A stretch of DNA of 64,000 nucleotides, taken from NCBI GenBank assembly GCA_025403435.1, contig CM046333.1, positions 36,043,521 through 36,107,520 on the forward strand, given 5' to 3'. Both the position numbers and the translations under genes were made by a program. The notes beneath the pieces are model-generated. The model did no database searches. It had not been told where the DNA came from and saw only the letters and a program-made list of their open reading frames with translations. Within the stretch, counting starts at the first letter, position 1; each line of letters opens with the position of its first letter. Positions 36,912-48,198 of this stretch are shown here, piece by piece. Source of the DNA: Artocarpus heterophyllus. Lineage: Eukaryota > Streptophyta > Magnoliopsida > Rosales > Moraceae.

Positions 36912-37459
36912 GTATTGACATAAAGTCATAAACTTATAAACATAACAAGTTCATCCAAGAAACTGATAAACATAAAAAGAAACAAATAATTTATGGATCC
37001 AACTTTTTTAGGTTCTTATTATGAGGTTTTGATTTGGTATGTATAAGTGCATGGAGAAAATACATTATAAATTTTAGACCAAAAATACAAATACATATAT
37101 ATCATATATTTATAATTTTTTTTAGTTACATAAATAGATATCGGATTGGTTTAGATTGAATATTTTGAAGCTAAAATAAACATTCAACCTACTCCATGGC
37201 GGTTTTTAAAAATTCACATTTAAGCCAATTTAATTCAGGTCAGCTATCCGTCAAAAATTATTTAGATTGGATTAAACCGGTCAGTTTGTTTGGCTCCAAT
37301 CAACACCCCTATGAACAAATCGCTCAACGGACTGTGTTGCATAAAATTTCTCAGAGATACATGATGTAGCATTATCTCAATAATTAAGAATTTTCCTTGT
37401 TCTATATGTGACACAAAGAAAACGGTAGAAGAAATAAAATATAGCACGGTCGCAAAAAG

Positions 37460-37678
37460 CTCTCTCTCTTTCTATAAGATGAAATATTATTTCCTTGCTC
37501 ATTCAAAAATCTATTACAACGGTGTAAAAGTTGCATAAATTAGCCAAGATAAGCTCTAAGGCCCATGAAGCCTGCATGTGAAAGGCCAAGAAAAAAAAAA
37601 GGAAAAGAAAAAAGAAAAAAGAAAATGGGTATCTGTCTTTGAGTTGGAAAGTTTCCGTTTCTGGGCTTCCCAAACAAA
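37460..37678 (-). other. Probable 3' UTR of SPP
   Basis: Follows the TAA at 37679-37681. On the minus strand it is pyrimidine-rich and holds near-canonical poly(A) elements (AATAAT, around 37490) rather than a perfect AATAAA. The end point is a guess. Confidence 0.4.
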
Positions 37679-40600
37679 TTACTCCACCTTCTTGCTAGTT
37701 TTGTCATCTTCACCTTCTTGAGACGCTGTCTTTGACTCATCAAATTCCAGCAACTGCACATGACAGAGACAAATATCAGAATGTAATCAAACCATGAACT
37801 TTACATCTTCCTAGTAAACAGGTTCAATAGTTTAGGCTTCCTCTTTTTTTTTTTTTTTCCTTTTTCTTTTTTTGGCTGGTAAAGCTAGATATAACCATTC
37901 AACAAGTGGTAAAGTATGATCATTGAACATACGTTTTTATATTTGAAATAAATGGGATTACTTTTAAAATATTTTCTTTTCAAGATTAAAGAAAGAGATG
38001 GTCATTTATCTCCCATATGGCAATAAAGACACCTCTTGGGACTGAAAATCCTGTCAAACGGCAACATTTTGTCTCTCTTCAAAACCTTGGGTTCTCTTAA
38101 AGCGTATTTAATCAAGTAAAATCACTGGGTAAATATTTATATAGGGTATTCGATGAAACTAAGCTTCAAATGTGTCTATGCAAATATAAAACACATGGAG
38201 AGAGCAAAAACAAGTAAGGATATGTGCACAAACCGGTTTCACTTCACCATTCCATATGACGTGCACAGCGAGGAATCCAATAACAGCTGGCACAATATAC
38301 AACAGTGCGGGCTGAAACCATAGCAAGATACCATATTAACGAGGATCAAAACAAAACAAATTGTATCAGGCAGTCATGACATTTGATGATAATAACAAAC
38401 AAATAAAATTCATAGTAGCACTATGATTAAATTCATAAACAGGAATCCCTTTCAAGCCAGCCATATATTCAAGAACAAATTTAACAGTGAGATGCTTGTA
38501 AAAAAAAAAAGACAGTGGTGAGCTATCCTCCAAGTGCAAGGGTAAAAAAGAAGACATAAAGAGGGTCAAGCAGTAGTCACCTGTGCAGCTTGAAACCAGT
38601 TCATAACTACGATAGTAAGAACCAGACCAACTGTGTAACCCAAAAATGCACTCTTAAAATACCGACTCTTTCTTCCTCGGGAGACATCAAATCGCAAAGC
38701 CAGGGCCACAAAAATACCTGAAGGGAAAATAACAACACCCTACCCTATATAAGTAACAGTAAATACAAAATAAAGATAATCCTACTTAGTGATCTTCTCA
38801 ATTGTGCCCCTGGTTAGGTAATTGTTAAATTAAAGGAAAAGAATTTCCACTAGTAATTGTTAAATCGATCATTGACTGCTTATGCACAGAATCTAAAATC
38901 TGATACCAACAAGATTACCAAAGAAAATCCACCTAGCTAATGCAAAAGATCGTAAGAAATCTCCAAGTTTGCATTGAAAAAATTTGGTTCAGCTGATACC
39001 GTTTCACTAGAAATTTACCAAATAAATTACCAATCTTTTCCATGATGGTAGAGAATTCTTTTCTGAAATAAAGGACAAAGGTTAGAAAACATTTTAGAAC
39101 TGAAGATGAACACATTAACCACCGGTATGATCATAACCAAATTGCAGATTATCTCTTACCATAACCAACCATACATGGAAGCAACTAAGAGCACAACTAT
39201 TCATCTAATACTTCATTTTGGCAGGACAAACAAGGGCTCCTTATATGTCTTGTTATCTAGCAATAAGTTATATAAATAGCATCCTATCCCCCCTGCATAA
39301 CGCCAACAAAACTTTTAAACTTACCAGGAATGACAATGTCGCCAAGTCCAAGCATAGAAAATGGTCGTGCGGAATCTGCTGTAGGGAACAAAAGCTGCAC
39401 AAAAATACCAATGTCCATGAAAGTTAATATATTCTTCCATCCCAGACAAGCCATAAATTTTGAAAAGACTAGAATAAGTTGGAATACAAACCTTTATAGG
39501 AGCATCAAAAGATTTTGCAACGCTGACCATGACGGGAGTGAAGAATACCCAGAAAATATCATATACAAATAGACCAGCCTGCAAGATTAGATGGGGAAGT
39601 GTGAAATAAAAAGGCTAAAAAGAAGGTACTGCACCAACCAGCAAATTAAAAGCATAAATGTATATATTCATATATAGGAGAAAAGTTCAGAAAATTTAGG
39701 AATATTTTGTGAAATAGCACGCAAAGCATGATAGAAACTAAATTTAAGGCAGAAAGAATCAGAGCAGGATAATTTTTATAGAAGCAGGAATTAATCCAAA
39801 GGTGCTAAAATCTGCAGCAGCACTGCACCATGGTGGTTGGACAAACATCAAATTTCTTATATATAGGAGAAGCAGAGTCCGATTTCTTACCAAGAGGATG
39901 GCACCAGTTTTGAAAGAACCAAGAGAAAGCATTTCAATTCCCTGCAGATAGCAAAAAAAATTGAAGCATGTAAGCAAGAGTTCCTTTATTATTTTACCAA
40001 GCACAACAAAATAAAGAATATCTTCACAAGGTTAAGATCACAGAGTGGGAATATCAAAGAAGGAACCATATCTAAACAATGAAACTAGACACTTAGATGA
40101 CCATACGGAAAAAACTGATAATAAAAAGACGAGAATATTTTAAGACGAATGGCGACAAACCTGAATGCAAAAGGCCAGGCCTAATATATTATTAGCAAGC
40201 CAATGCTTCTGTGAAGCATACCATGCACAGAAAAAAGTTCCAGGGATTGCAGCAACAATCTGAGATCTTGTGAACTCAATCTCCAAAGCTGTGTAAGAAA
40301 GGTATAAGGAAAATATCATTCTGCAGATGCAAGCAAGATAATGTCAACTAGATCAAATATAACTTGTGCCATAAGAGCTGAACTACTGTTGCAGACTCAT
40401 ATTACAAACTGAATTCTAAACAACGAATTCTACAATGTCTAGGAAAGAGGTTGATGAAGCTAATCACCAGAAACTATCGATCTTCCCAGGAAATGCAAGA
40501 TCACAAAATGCATCTTATGACATGTATTGTCAAACGACATCTTAATTGTTTCAGCTCACAGAAGCATTAAGATAGTAATAAATATAACTTTGGTACATGC

Positions 40601-42146
40601 AAAGTAATGTCATTGAAAGACTAGGATGTATCTTTCTAAAAGAGGAAGACACAGGCCAGTAACAAAAAGAAGAATATATAAAGAAAATCTATATTGCTTT
40701 TTTAAGTCATGTAAACCAGTACATTCAAAGTAATGTCATTGACAGACTAAGATGTATCTTTCTAAAAGAGGAAGACAGAAGCCAGTAACAAAAAGGACAA
40801 TATATAAAGAAAATCTATATAGCTTTTTAAGTCATCTAAACCAAAACATTAGGACTTCGGAGAAATAAGAAGACAGAATGTTTCTAGAAGTTCAGTGCAC
40901 CAAAAATGCAGTAAATATAATAAAAGATGCAACATCAATTTCATATTAAAACATGTATTGAATATAGGATTATGAGATCACATACAACGGAAATATGGGA
41001 AACGCCAAATGATAGCATCCTCGTTCCACTTATTTGGTAAATAACGTTTCATAGCGGGTAACAATGTTGCCCTGTAGAAAGCAGCAGGGAGATTTCATAT
41101 CATGAAGCAAATAAGTAGATATGTTTCCAGCAATCACCTAATTTTCAAAGATAGATAAATATGCTAGGGAAATAGAACTTACGATAGAGCGATGATCCCA
41201 AGAACAAAGAAGTAGCATGTCAATACAGCATTAACCAAGTCTTTAGATAAGAACTTAAACAGTAAAAACAGTGACAGCAGCATCGCACTTCCAACAAAAG
41301 GGAAGCGCATGGCATGTTCATTTGACATTGTCTCCTGCATAAGTAAACATCCATCAATAAAACTTGATCTTAGTCATGAAGCAAAATAGAAAACAATGGA
41401 CGTTTTGACAACACCATGGACACTACTTACTGAAGGTGGAGTTGGCTTCACGGATCGGTAGCAACCCACATAAACAGTGAGGCATGCAGTCAAAACAACA
41501 TTTAAATTTGGATCTACGTTCATAACAAGCGGTGCTAATGTCAAGCCTGTGGCAAAAGACAATGCCCACCAAGTCATTAATAAAAGTCAGCACCCCTACA
41601 CCGCTAAGAATTAACAACATAGATGGAAACCCAGCAACTGTAGTGAGATACACTATTCTTTTCTTTTCTGATTAAGTATTCCATTGAATTTTGTCTGCAA
41701 CTTTACAGAAAATAAAATAAAATAATCTTATTTACAAATTCCAAATTCTAAATTCCGAGACTCTATGCTCACTAAGTTGTACCAAATCAAAGAAAAGCCC
41801 TCGAATCTTGTCATTTCATAAACCTAATTGGAAATATTTTCATGCTGAAGATTCATGCAAAGATTCCAAGGTCAGATAGCAATGCGAATCATTTGACGAC
41901 TCATATCTCATCTTCTACAAGTTTTTCCCCTCATTCTCACAGCCCCAACGGCACGGTAAGTTACTAAGTCCCATGATTTTCTTTCTCACAAATAATTGAA
42001 AGCAGAAGAAGAGAAAGGCCTCACCCCAAAATCGAAGGAATAATTCAATCAAAACTTTGCAAATTCCGGTAATTGCATATAAAGGTCAAGACGAAAAATC
42101 GCAAACCTGCTAAAGCAAAATTCGCTATACGCTCAGAGTTCTTCAT
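37679..42146 (-). CDS. SPP: Signal peptide peptidase (intramembrane aspartyl protease), 11 coding exons
   Basis: SPP cleaves remnant signal peptides and some type II membrane proteins inside the ER membrane. Exons (minus strand): 42146-42107, 41546-41431, 41334-41183, 41071-40986, 40288-40161, 39941-39891, 39578-39492, 39394-39325, 38717-38581, 38311-38234, 37753-37679. All junctions are GT-AG and keep frame: 1020 bp, 339 residues, close to the usual length of about 340-345. Catalytic Asp198 lies in YD (GLFVYDIFWVF), Asp239 in GLGD, and PAL is at 290-292. Many hydrophobic segments fit a nine-pass membrane protein. The C-terminus KKVE is a dilysine ER-retrieval signal. The start MKNSER was chosen by homology; an in-frame ATG two codons upstream (42150-42152) is the alternative. 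In exon 4 two GT donors lie 3 bp apart; the second (exon end 40986) gives the family-like FRSLE. It appears intact. Confidence 0.95.
40593..40843 (-). repeat. Perfectly adjacent tandem duplication (about 125 bp x 2) in SPP intron 4
   Basis: Unit 1 (40593-40718) and unit 2 (40719-40843) share more than 90 percent of positions by eye, including TGTATCTTTCTAAAAGAGGA. They are head-to-tail with no spacer and lie wholly inside the intron between 40289 and 40985, so the coding sequence is unaffected. Confidence 0.88.
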
Positions 42147-42152
42147 CGTCAT

Positions 42153-42736
42153 GTATAATTGTTCCAAAACCAAAACACCTCAAAAAAAGTAAAGCTCAAA
42201 GCTTTGACCAAATTCACTTCCTCCTCAATCAAAACCCTATAAAAAAAATCAAATCATAAGAATCCCAAAATTTCACAGATCACACTAGAAATTTCAATCG
42301 CAATTCTCCGACACGAAAAATGTCACAAAATTTATCACGAATCATGAAATAGCATCGAAGGAACGCGTTAGCCGTACCAGTCCGTGGAGGATCAAATAGT
42401 TTAAGCGGTTCCTCTACGTCGCAGATCAGAGAGAGGAAGCCGAGAAGAGAGAGAAAGAGAAAGAGAAATAGGATTTGAGATTTTCTGATAAATTTGCAGA
42501 TTTAGGGCTTTACCAGAGGGAAGAAGCCATAGATGGAGGCAATGAGCAAAGGTTAAAAGGTTACTACACACTTGCGATAACCAAACGGCACCGTTATGTA
42601 AGGATTGGCAACCGCCAACGAGAATTGGCTTTCTGTAACCAGTTCGTTGAAGGACAGACAACTTCGAGTTGCGATGTGGACACGTGGTCTGTATTGATTG
42701 GTCATTCATGGGAACATTAGAGTATAAGCTGTTAAG
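42153..42736 (-). promoter_or_regulatory. 5' leader and promoter region of SPP
   Basis: On the minus strand a CT-rich tract at about 42425-42470 (TTTCTCTTTCTCTTTCTC) is typical of a plant leader or Y-patch near the transcription start. I saw no convincing TATA box. A leader intron starting at the GGTACGG near 42377 is possible but unproven. The ER-stress element lies a further 200 bp upstream. Confidence 0.5.
42683..42701 (-). promoter_or_regulatory. ER stress response element (CCAAT-N9-CCACG) upstream of SPP
   Basis: Read toward the gene, CCAAT (42701-42697), nine bases, then CCACG (42687-42683) match the canonical ERSE-I exactly in both half-sites and spacing. In plants NF-Y and ER-stress bZIP factors are known to bind this arrangement. 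The CCACG overlaps a palindromic G-box CACGTG (42681-42686). It is about 540 bp from the ATG, probably 200-250 bp from the transcription start. Function is inferred from sequence and from the ER role of the gene. Confidence 0.65.
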
Positions 42737-42911
42737 GGGGTGTTTGGAAGGTGGTGGGAACCGGTGGTGGGAACCACTTTTACTGTAGCATGTGAAAGCT
42801 TTACACTGTAGTAATTTTTTAAATTGTTACTGTAGCATGTGAGAGCTTTACACTGTTTATAACTGAGTTTGTGGTGGGAACCGTGGTTCCCACCACAATG
42901 CCAAACAGGGG
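42737..42911. repeat. MITE-like element, copy M3 (GTGTTTGG family)
   Basis: About 175 bp with a GGGGGTGTTTGG start and a GTGGTTCCCACCACAATGCC region near the right end. It holds two internal direct units of ACTGTAGCATGTGARAGCTT. It lies immediately upstream of the SPP ER-stress element. Ends are only partly inverted. Confidence 0.7.
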
Positions 42912-43529
42912 GTATATTTGGTAATTTATTTGTAATTGTCCTTCTGTATGCAATTAGGAGACACCCGAACGCGCTGGCCAAAAAGTTGACGCCAGGTTTT
43001 ATATCTTTTGAGGGAGCCACGTCCGATGAGGTATTTCAGCCAATAAGATTATGCCATGCTGTACTTAGAGCAATGAAAATATCTTCCTCTTTTTCTTTTA
43101 TTTATTTTTTTTTAAATTACATTTATGTACCTATATTTTTTCAATTTATTACTATTAGTAACTTGGACTTGGATAGTATCAAATAGATACTCTTATTTCA
43201 AAGACATTGTTTAAAAAATTAGTTGAAACTTAAATTTAATAGCATATAAGAGTTTTATATTATAGTAAGTTTTAATTTAAGTTTCAATTTAATTTTTAAA
43301 CAGAGGAAAAAAATTTGCTTCCAAGTACCCTGAGGCCCTCCTTTTTGGAATCAAAAGTGATCATTCTGTCTATGTCAGTCTCAAAACATGCCATGGAGAG
43401 AAAAAAAATCTAAAAAAAAGGAACGAAAACCCACTTATTCCAAGAACAACTATACATGGTAAACAATCTAGACCAAATAGATGTTTTACTGGCTATTTAG
43501 ATGAGTAGTAAAAATCACAGTTCTCATTA

Positions 43530-43650
43530 TTTTTTTAGTTATAAACAGTGTAAAGCTCTCACATGTTACAGTAATAATAAAAAAAAATCACTACAGTGTA
43601 AAACTCTCACATGCTATAATAAAAATGATTCTAACTAATAATTTTCATCA
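43530..43650. repeat. MITE-like element, copy M4 (decayed)
   Basis: The internal pattern AAACAGTGTAAAGCTCTCAC and a second unit GTGTAAAACTCTCACATG match M1 in orientation. Termini are not clear. Confidence 0.5.
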
Positions 43651-43676
43651 CCTTTTTAAGAAAAACTTTTTTTCTC

Positions 43677-43838
43677 CTGACCGGGCAGTAGCCTGGTCCT
43701 CTCACAACAGTAGGCCCCATCGGATGGGTTTCACTGTGGGACCCACCCGGTGGGGCCCACTGTTGTGAGAGGACCGGACAATGAGACCCACCTGGTGGGG
43801 CCTACTGTTGTAAGAGGACCAAGCTACTGTTTGATCGG
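43677..43838. repeat. GC-rich fold-back hairpin, about 160 bp
   Basis: Left arm 43677-43719 (CTGACCGGGCAGTAGCCTGG start) is the near-perfect reverse complement of the right arm 43796-43838. A third related arm, GTGGGGCCCACTGTTGTGAG near 43750, gives nested pairing. GC-rich against AT-rich flanks, without coding capacity. Probably a very short MITE. Confidence 0.8.
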
Positions 43839-44599
43839 GGCAACTAGAAACGTCCCCTTTTTAAACACCCTCGTAGAAATAGAAGTACGAATGAAAAAGG
43901 CAGGATACTCATATCTAAAAACAACCTCGCACGGCCCTTAATCCTATGTCATGCCCCTCATGTCGGCCCGCGTAATGCCCAAGAGAAGTTATACAACCCG
44001 AATTCCCTACAGGGCTTTTGAGAAGAGTGTAAGAAAGATGAGTGAATTAGTCTGGAGTTGAATGTTTTGTGAATATCAAATTTTATTTTCTTTTGAGAAC
44101 ATGTCAAATCACCAAAATTTAAATCGGCAAACTAAACAAAAAAAATTATTATTGTTTATAGGTCAATAAATTAATTTGAAAATAATTTTAAAAATTGTAT
44201 TTAGTAAAAAATGATTATTTTTCTCACGTTAAGTAATTTTAAATAATTAAAATTAGCTAGCAAGGAGCTTTTCAGATTAAGGGACTGGAACTCAAATTTT
44301 CAATTAAAAGCTCAATTTGAATTGAGACTCAGATACAGATTCTAAGGATTACCAAACACCAATTTGGACATGCGGCTATATTTGAGTTAGAGTTTTTAAG
44401 CCAGCGAACCAAATACCTTTACACAGTGATGATCAGGCTGACCGTTTGGACTTCATAGTTTAAGTTGGGATTTCGTTTAGGCCTTTTTATTTTATTTTAT
44501 TTTATTTTTAATTTTTATGTCTAAACGAGCCAAAAAAATTAAAAAGAAGAGTATCATTTAAGCACTAAAAAATATCGAATAAAAAAATATTATTTGGAA

Positions 44600-45300
44600 T
44601 TGTTGCCCCCCAAACTTGTTGCATATTTGCAATTTATTTTCTGAACTTTTAATTTTGGCAGTTACTTATTGAACTTACAAATATGTAACAAATCACCTTT
44701 TATTAATTGCAATTTTAAGTTTTTGACATGGGATTTTCATATGGGTCGTTAATTAAGAGCATAAAGGGCTTTTTTTTATATAAATGTTAATTCAAATTTA
44801 TAATCAAAACTAAGTTAATTCAAAATTTTATATTTTGATACAAACTTAATTAAAGATATTAATTCAATAAATTTAGGTTTACAGATATTAAAATGAGCGT
44901 TCATGTCAATAGTTAACTATTCACACAATAAATTTATAAGGTGTTTGGCATGGTAGTGGGAACCATTGATTAGAACTGTTTTTACTATAGCATGTGAAAG
45001 CTTTATACTGTAGCAATTTTTTCCTTTTTACTATAGCATATGAGAGTATTATACTATTCATAATTAAGTTAGTGGTGTAAACCACCCTATGCCAAATACC
45101 TAAGGTTTAAAGATATAAAAATGAACGTTGTAAATAGTTAACTATTCGTGTGCAACTTACATGTCAATTTCAATGTAAAAACTAAAATCGCTATTAATAA
45201 GGGTGATTTGCTATAAATTTATAAGTTCAACAGGCAACTTGCCAAAATTAAAAGTTCATAGGGCAATTGTAAATGCAGCACAAGTTAATAGGTAACAGAG
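44600..45300. mobile_element. Fold-back element split by a nested MITE
   Basis: Left arm about 44600-44740 and right arm about 45185-45300 are reverse complements (shared GAACTTTTAATTTTGGCA and AAATCACC blocks). Internal sequence near 44890-44930 recurs after the inserted MITE at 45105-45150 (AGTTAACTATTC). MITE M5 sits in the middle, so this element is the older of the two. Confidence 0.72.
44940..45100. mobile_element. MITE copy M5, Tourist-like, nested in a fold-back element
   Basis: 161 bp with inverted ends GGTGTTTGGCATGG and CTATGCCAAATACC, flanked on both sides by TAA. A 3-bp TAA/TTA duplication and a G-rich GTTTGG-type terminus are the pattern of PIF/Harbinger-derived Tourist MITEs. 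This copy gives the clearest boundaries for the family. Confidence 0.75.
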
Positions 45301-46335
45301 CCAAGTATCCAAATGCATTAGGTAAGTTTAGTTCAATCAGGTGATAATTAATCAAATGAAAGTTTCTCTCTTTTATTTTAATTTTTTCGTTAGTCGTCTT
45401 TGTCCTTTGCCAATTTTTTAAAGAAGGAAAAAAAAAAAAAAAGGGAGATTGGGTTACCCATCCATGAAAAGCGGGAAAAGAAAAAAAAAATCATAAACAC
45501 AAACAATTACGCCCTCTTCTCACTCGTTAATTAACTATTATAAAAAAGAAAAAAAAATAAAGTTGTGCCTTTCCCATTTACAAAAGAGTGATGATAACAA
45601 AGAAAAGAAAAAGAAGCAACCACAGTATAAAGAAATGCTTAGCCTCTCCCATTATGAGAGAGTGATGATAATTAATAAATCATTTAGTTCAATCATTTGA
45701 TAGATAATCAAGTTGATTTTACAATGGTAAGGTATGCTTAATCTCCCTTCATTATAAAATGGAGGATACGTTTATTCTTCTCTCTCTCAAAAAAAAAAAA
45801 ATTCCTTGATCTCCACGTGCATTGTAATTATTATATGAAAGAAAAGTGTCATATGAGACCCACCAATAGCAATTGTATCTGTTGCATTTGCAAATTTGGT
45901 TAATCTAAAAATTAAAAATAAACAAGAGCTTTCCTGATAAGCGAAAAGCACTTCTTTTAAAAGGGTCAAATTTGATATTTTTTTGGTGAATGATGTGATT
46001 TAATCTTTCATTTAGAGACAAGCCATCAACTGTAGAGGATTATCCTTATCATTAATGATAGAGAGAAAGAAGAAGCAGCAACAAGATCATCCCACTTATT
46101 AGTTTAAGTCACTACTTAAGGATTGATTCTAATTTATTTATCGATAGTAGGTAATCTTAAATTATTAGTATTACGAGAGTTTGGTCCTTATCTTTTCTTT
46201 TTAAACGATTAATTCCTGACCTTTATTTTCTAGGCAATTTTAGTTCTCGACCATAAATTAACGATGGTTTTTTAGAATTTAATGAAGATAATTACATGAC
46301 CATTGCACAATTCCTTGAAATATTGATACAACCAG
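45301..46335. other. AT-rich intergenic DNA, nothing recognised
   Basis: Homopolymer-rich sequence without conserved domains, RNA genes or clear element ends. Confidence 0.5.
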
Positions 46336-46974
46336 TGTTGAGGGGAGCTTGGCGCCACCGTCAAGGTGCGCTACTCTAGGTGGTCAGCAAACCTGCTCAG
46401 CAGGAGCTATTGGGAGCAAATAACCAACCCTAATAAGCTCGGATCGTCTGTCGGAGGTGTTTTTTAGGGCCCCCGAGCTGCGGCATGAATGGTTGCCTCC
46501 TCGGGTCAGACACCAGCTTGGGTTAGATTTCTTTAACTTGCAAGCAGGCTGTACTCACCATCACTAGCTGACAGATAGCGGACAACTCATCGTCGGATGG
46601 GAACTAATCCACCAGCAGAGAGCACGACACTTGTCTTCTACTTTCTGACATGCCTTAATGTGACACACGGATCATGGGCAAAACCACCGGACACCCGGTT
46701 TAAGTGGCAACCTATAAATAGAGCGTATTTATTGCATTCAAGCAAGCGTGCTCTTTCCCATCTAACTAGCTTCCGTTCTTTGCCGAGCAACACCTACCTT
46801 AAGCATCGGAGAGCCCTTGTTTATTACGTAACCGGTTTCCTCCTTACCTCTGAAAGCGTCCCTCCTCTTGTTGCAGGTTCATCTGAGCAGATATAGACGA
46901 GCAGGGAAGAACCGTCTACCATGCGCAGCCGCACGTGGTGTTGATCCGCCACCGTTTCCTAGAAAGCATCAACA
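46336..46974 (+). repeat. Probable LTR of a second Tat-like element (solo or remnant)
   Basis: It begins TGTTGAGGGG and ends AAGCATCAACA, the same terminal words as the Tat LTRs at 11993 and 21974 (read on their coding strand), and has a similar length (639 bp). A TATA box (CTATAAATAGAG) lies near 46711, followed by a leader-like stretch. The interior is not alignable by eye with copies A and B, so it is a different family. No primer binding site follows it and the flanks (ACCAG, AAGGA) do not form a duplication. It may be the 5' LTR of the decayed gypsy that continues to the right, or an independent solo LTR. Confidence 0.5.
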
Positions 46975-47148
46975 AAGGAATCTTGTGAATACCAAGGAAC
47001 CTATTTCTGCCCTCAAATCAAGATATGTTGATAGATGGAACATGTCACTTGGATGATCATGGAACTTCTAGGATCTCCACAAATCCCCACGCTAATGCCA
47101 CTAAGTAAAGAATCCACCGTTCATTTGACCCGAGAAGGTTAGCAAGAA
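46975..47148 (+). pseudogene. 5' remnant of the decayed host gypsy element
   Basis: This short segment ends in the CATTT that is duplicated around the Copia insertion, so it was contiguous with 54153 before that insertion. No confident domain on its own. Confidence 0.35.
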
Positions 47149-47153
47149 CATTT
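47149..47153. repeat. Target site duplication, left, Copia (CATTT)
   Basis: CATTT abuts the TGTTGG start of the LTR and is repeated at 54148-54152. Confidence 0.9.
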
Positions 47154-47618
47154 TGTTGGATCAAAATCCAATTATGAGCCAATATATTAAATAAATGTGA
47201 ATTAAAGGCTATCAATAAGGTTGCCCAATTAAAAGTGATCAATTTAGGTTTTGGGCTTTTAATGCATCATTAAGTGTGAGCCTCCTATGTGTAGAGACCA
47301 AAAATATAATTACTAATTTTATGATGGGTTAAATTGGTAATTAAGGATAATTGCTAGGGTTTAGCAATTATATAAAATGGTTGTAGTCCCCAAGTCAACG
47401 CGTACATTATTTTTCTGTTACCCATCTACAGAGAAATTACAGAGCATTTTGATAGGGAGGATTTAAGTACCAGACTTGGAAGATCCTCAACCAAAAGACT
47501 CAAGAATCACTTTCAATCTATGGATTCAGGTTAGCTTCCGCATCTTATTAATATTCTTGATGATTTGACATGAACGATCTTGGGTGATGATGGTTTTCAT
47601 TACAATTTTATTCTAACT
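47154..47618 (+). repeat. 5' LTR of Copia element
   Basis: TGTTGGATC start. The end CTAACT differs from the expected CTAACA of the other LTR by one base, so the usual terminal CA is lost here. Confidence 0.93.
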
Positions 47619-47620
47619 AG

Positions 47621-47634
47621 TGGTATCTAGAGCC
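47621..47634 (+). promoter_or_regulatory. Primer binding site of Copia element
   Basis: TGGTATCTAGAGCC matches the initiator tRNA-Met primer site of many plant Copia elements (TGGTATCAGAGCC) with one extra T, and starts two bases after the LTR. Confidence 0.85.
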
Positions 47635-47857
47635 TCTTCATGTTGAATCATTGAGAATCAATAATTTTCTATATGTGATTCTCATTAAAAATTCTCAAAT
47701 TTGACAATCTATGGTTCTATAAAATTGTTGAATTTGAGAACAATTGTTTAAAATTTTGGTTGAATTATTCAAAGAATACGTTATTGTATTCATGTATAGA
47801 CATACATATGTGTTTGGAGAATTCGGTTAAAGGTTGAAAGAATCCTTTGGTTGCAAT

Positions 47858-48175
47858 ATACGGCATGTTGCCGAAAAGTGAAAAGTGAAAAACTTATATA
47901 TATGAATCAGTTTTGTTTTTATTGCTGTTAATTCGTTTGGTTCATATATATTTTTTTTTTCTTGTATGTGATACGGCATTCAACTGCCGAAAAGGAAGAA
48001 ACAAAAAAAGAAAAAAAAGGCCATTAATGTTGTGCATTCTTCCTTCGTGAAGCAACCTTTTTTTTGGGAATATATATATATATATATATGTTCAGTTGAA
48101 TTCGTTTTGAATTCAGTATGTGTATATAAATTTTTTTTTGGTTTGATGTTATACGGCAGCCTTGTTGCCGAAAAG
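47858..48175 (+). repeat. Three repeated short hairpins in the Copia leader
   Basis: The motif ATACGGCA, a short loop, then TGCCGAAAAG occurs at 47858-47877, 47971-47994 and 48151-48175. Each copy is followed by an A-rich stretch and preceded (copies 2 and 3) by a T-run and TATGTG/GATGTT. They look like units of a diverged tandem duplication of 113 and 180 bp. Confidence 0.75.
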
Positions 48176-48198
48176 AATTAAACAAAAAAAAAATATTG

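Noticed and set aside
39321..39584. 87-codon minus-strand ORF
   Set aside because: It joins SPP exons 7 and 8 through the intron; the exon model keeps frame with canonical splice sites and is preferred.
42401..42709. 102-codon minus-strand ORF upstream of SPP
   Set aside because: It covers the CT-rich leader and promoter region, has low-complexity serine/leucine runs, and does not connect in frame to SPP.
46868..47056. Possible exon following TTGTTGCAG at 46876
   Set aside because: The acceptor-like site lies in the presumed U5/leader of an LTR and leads to no recognisable protein.
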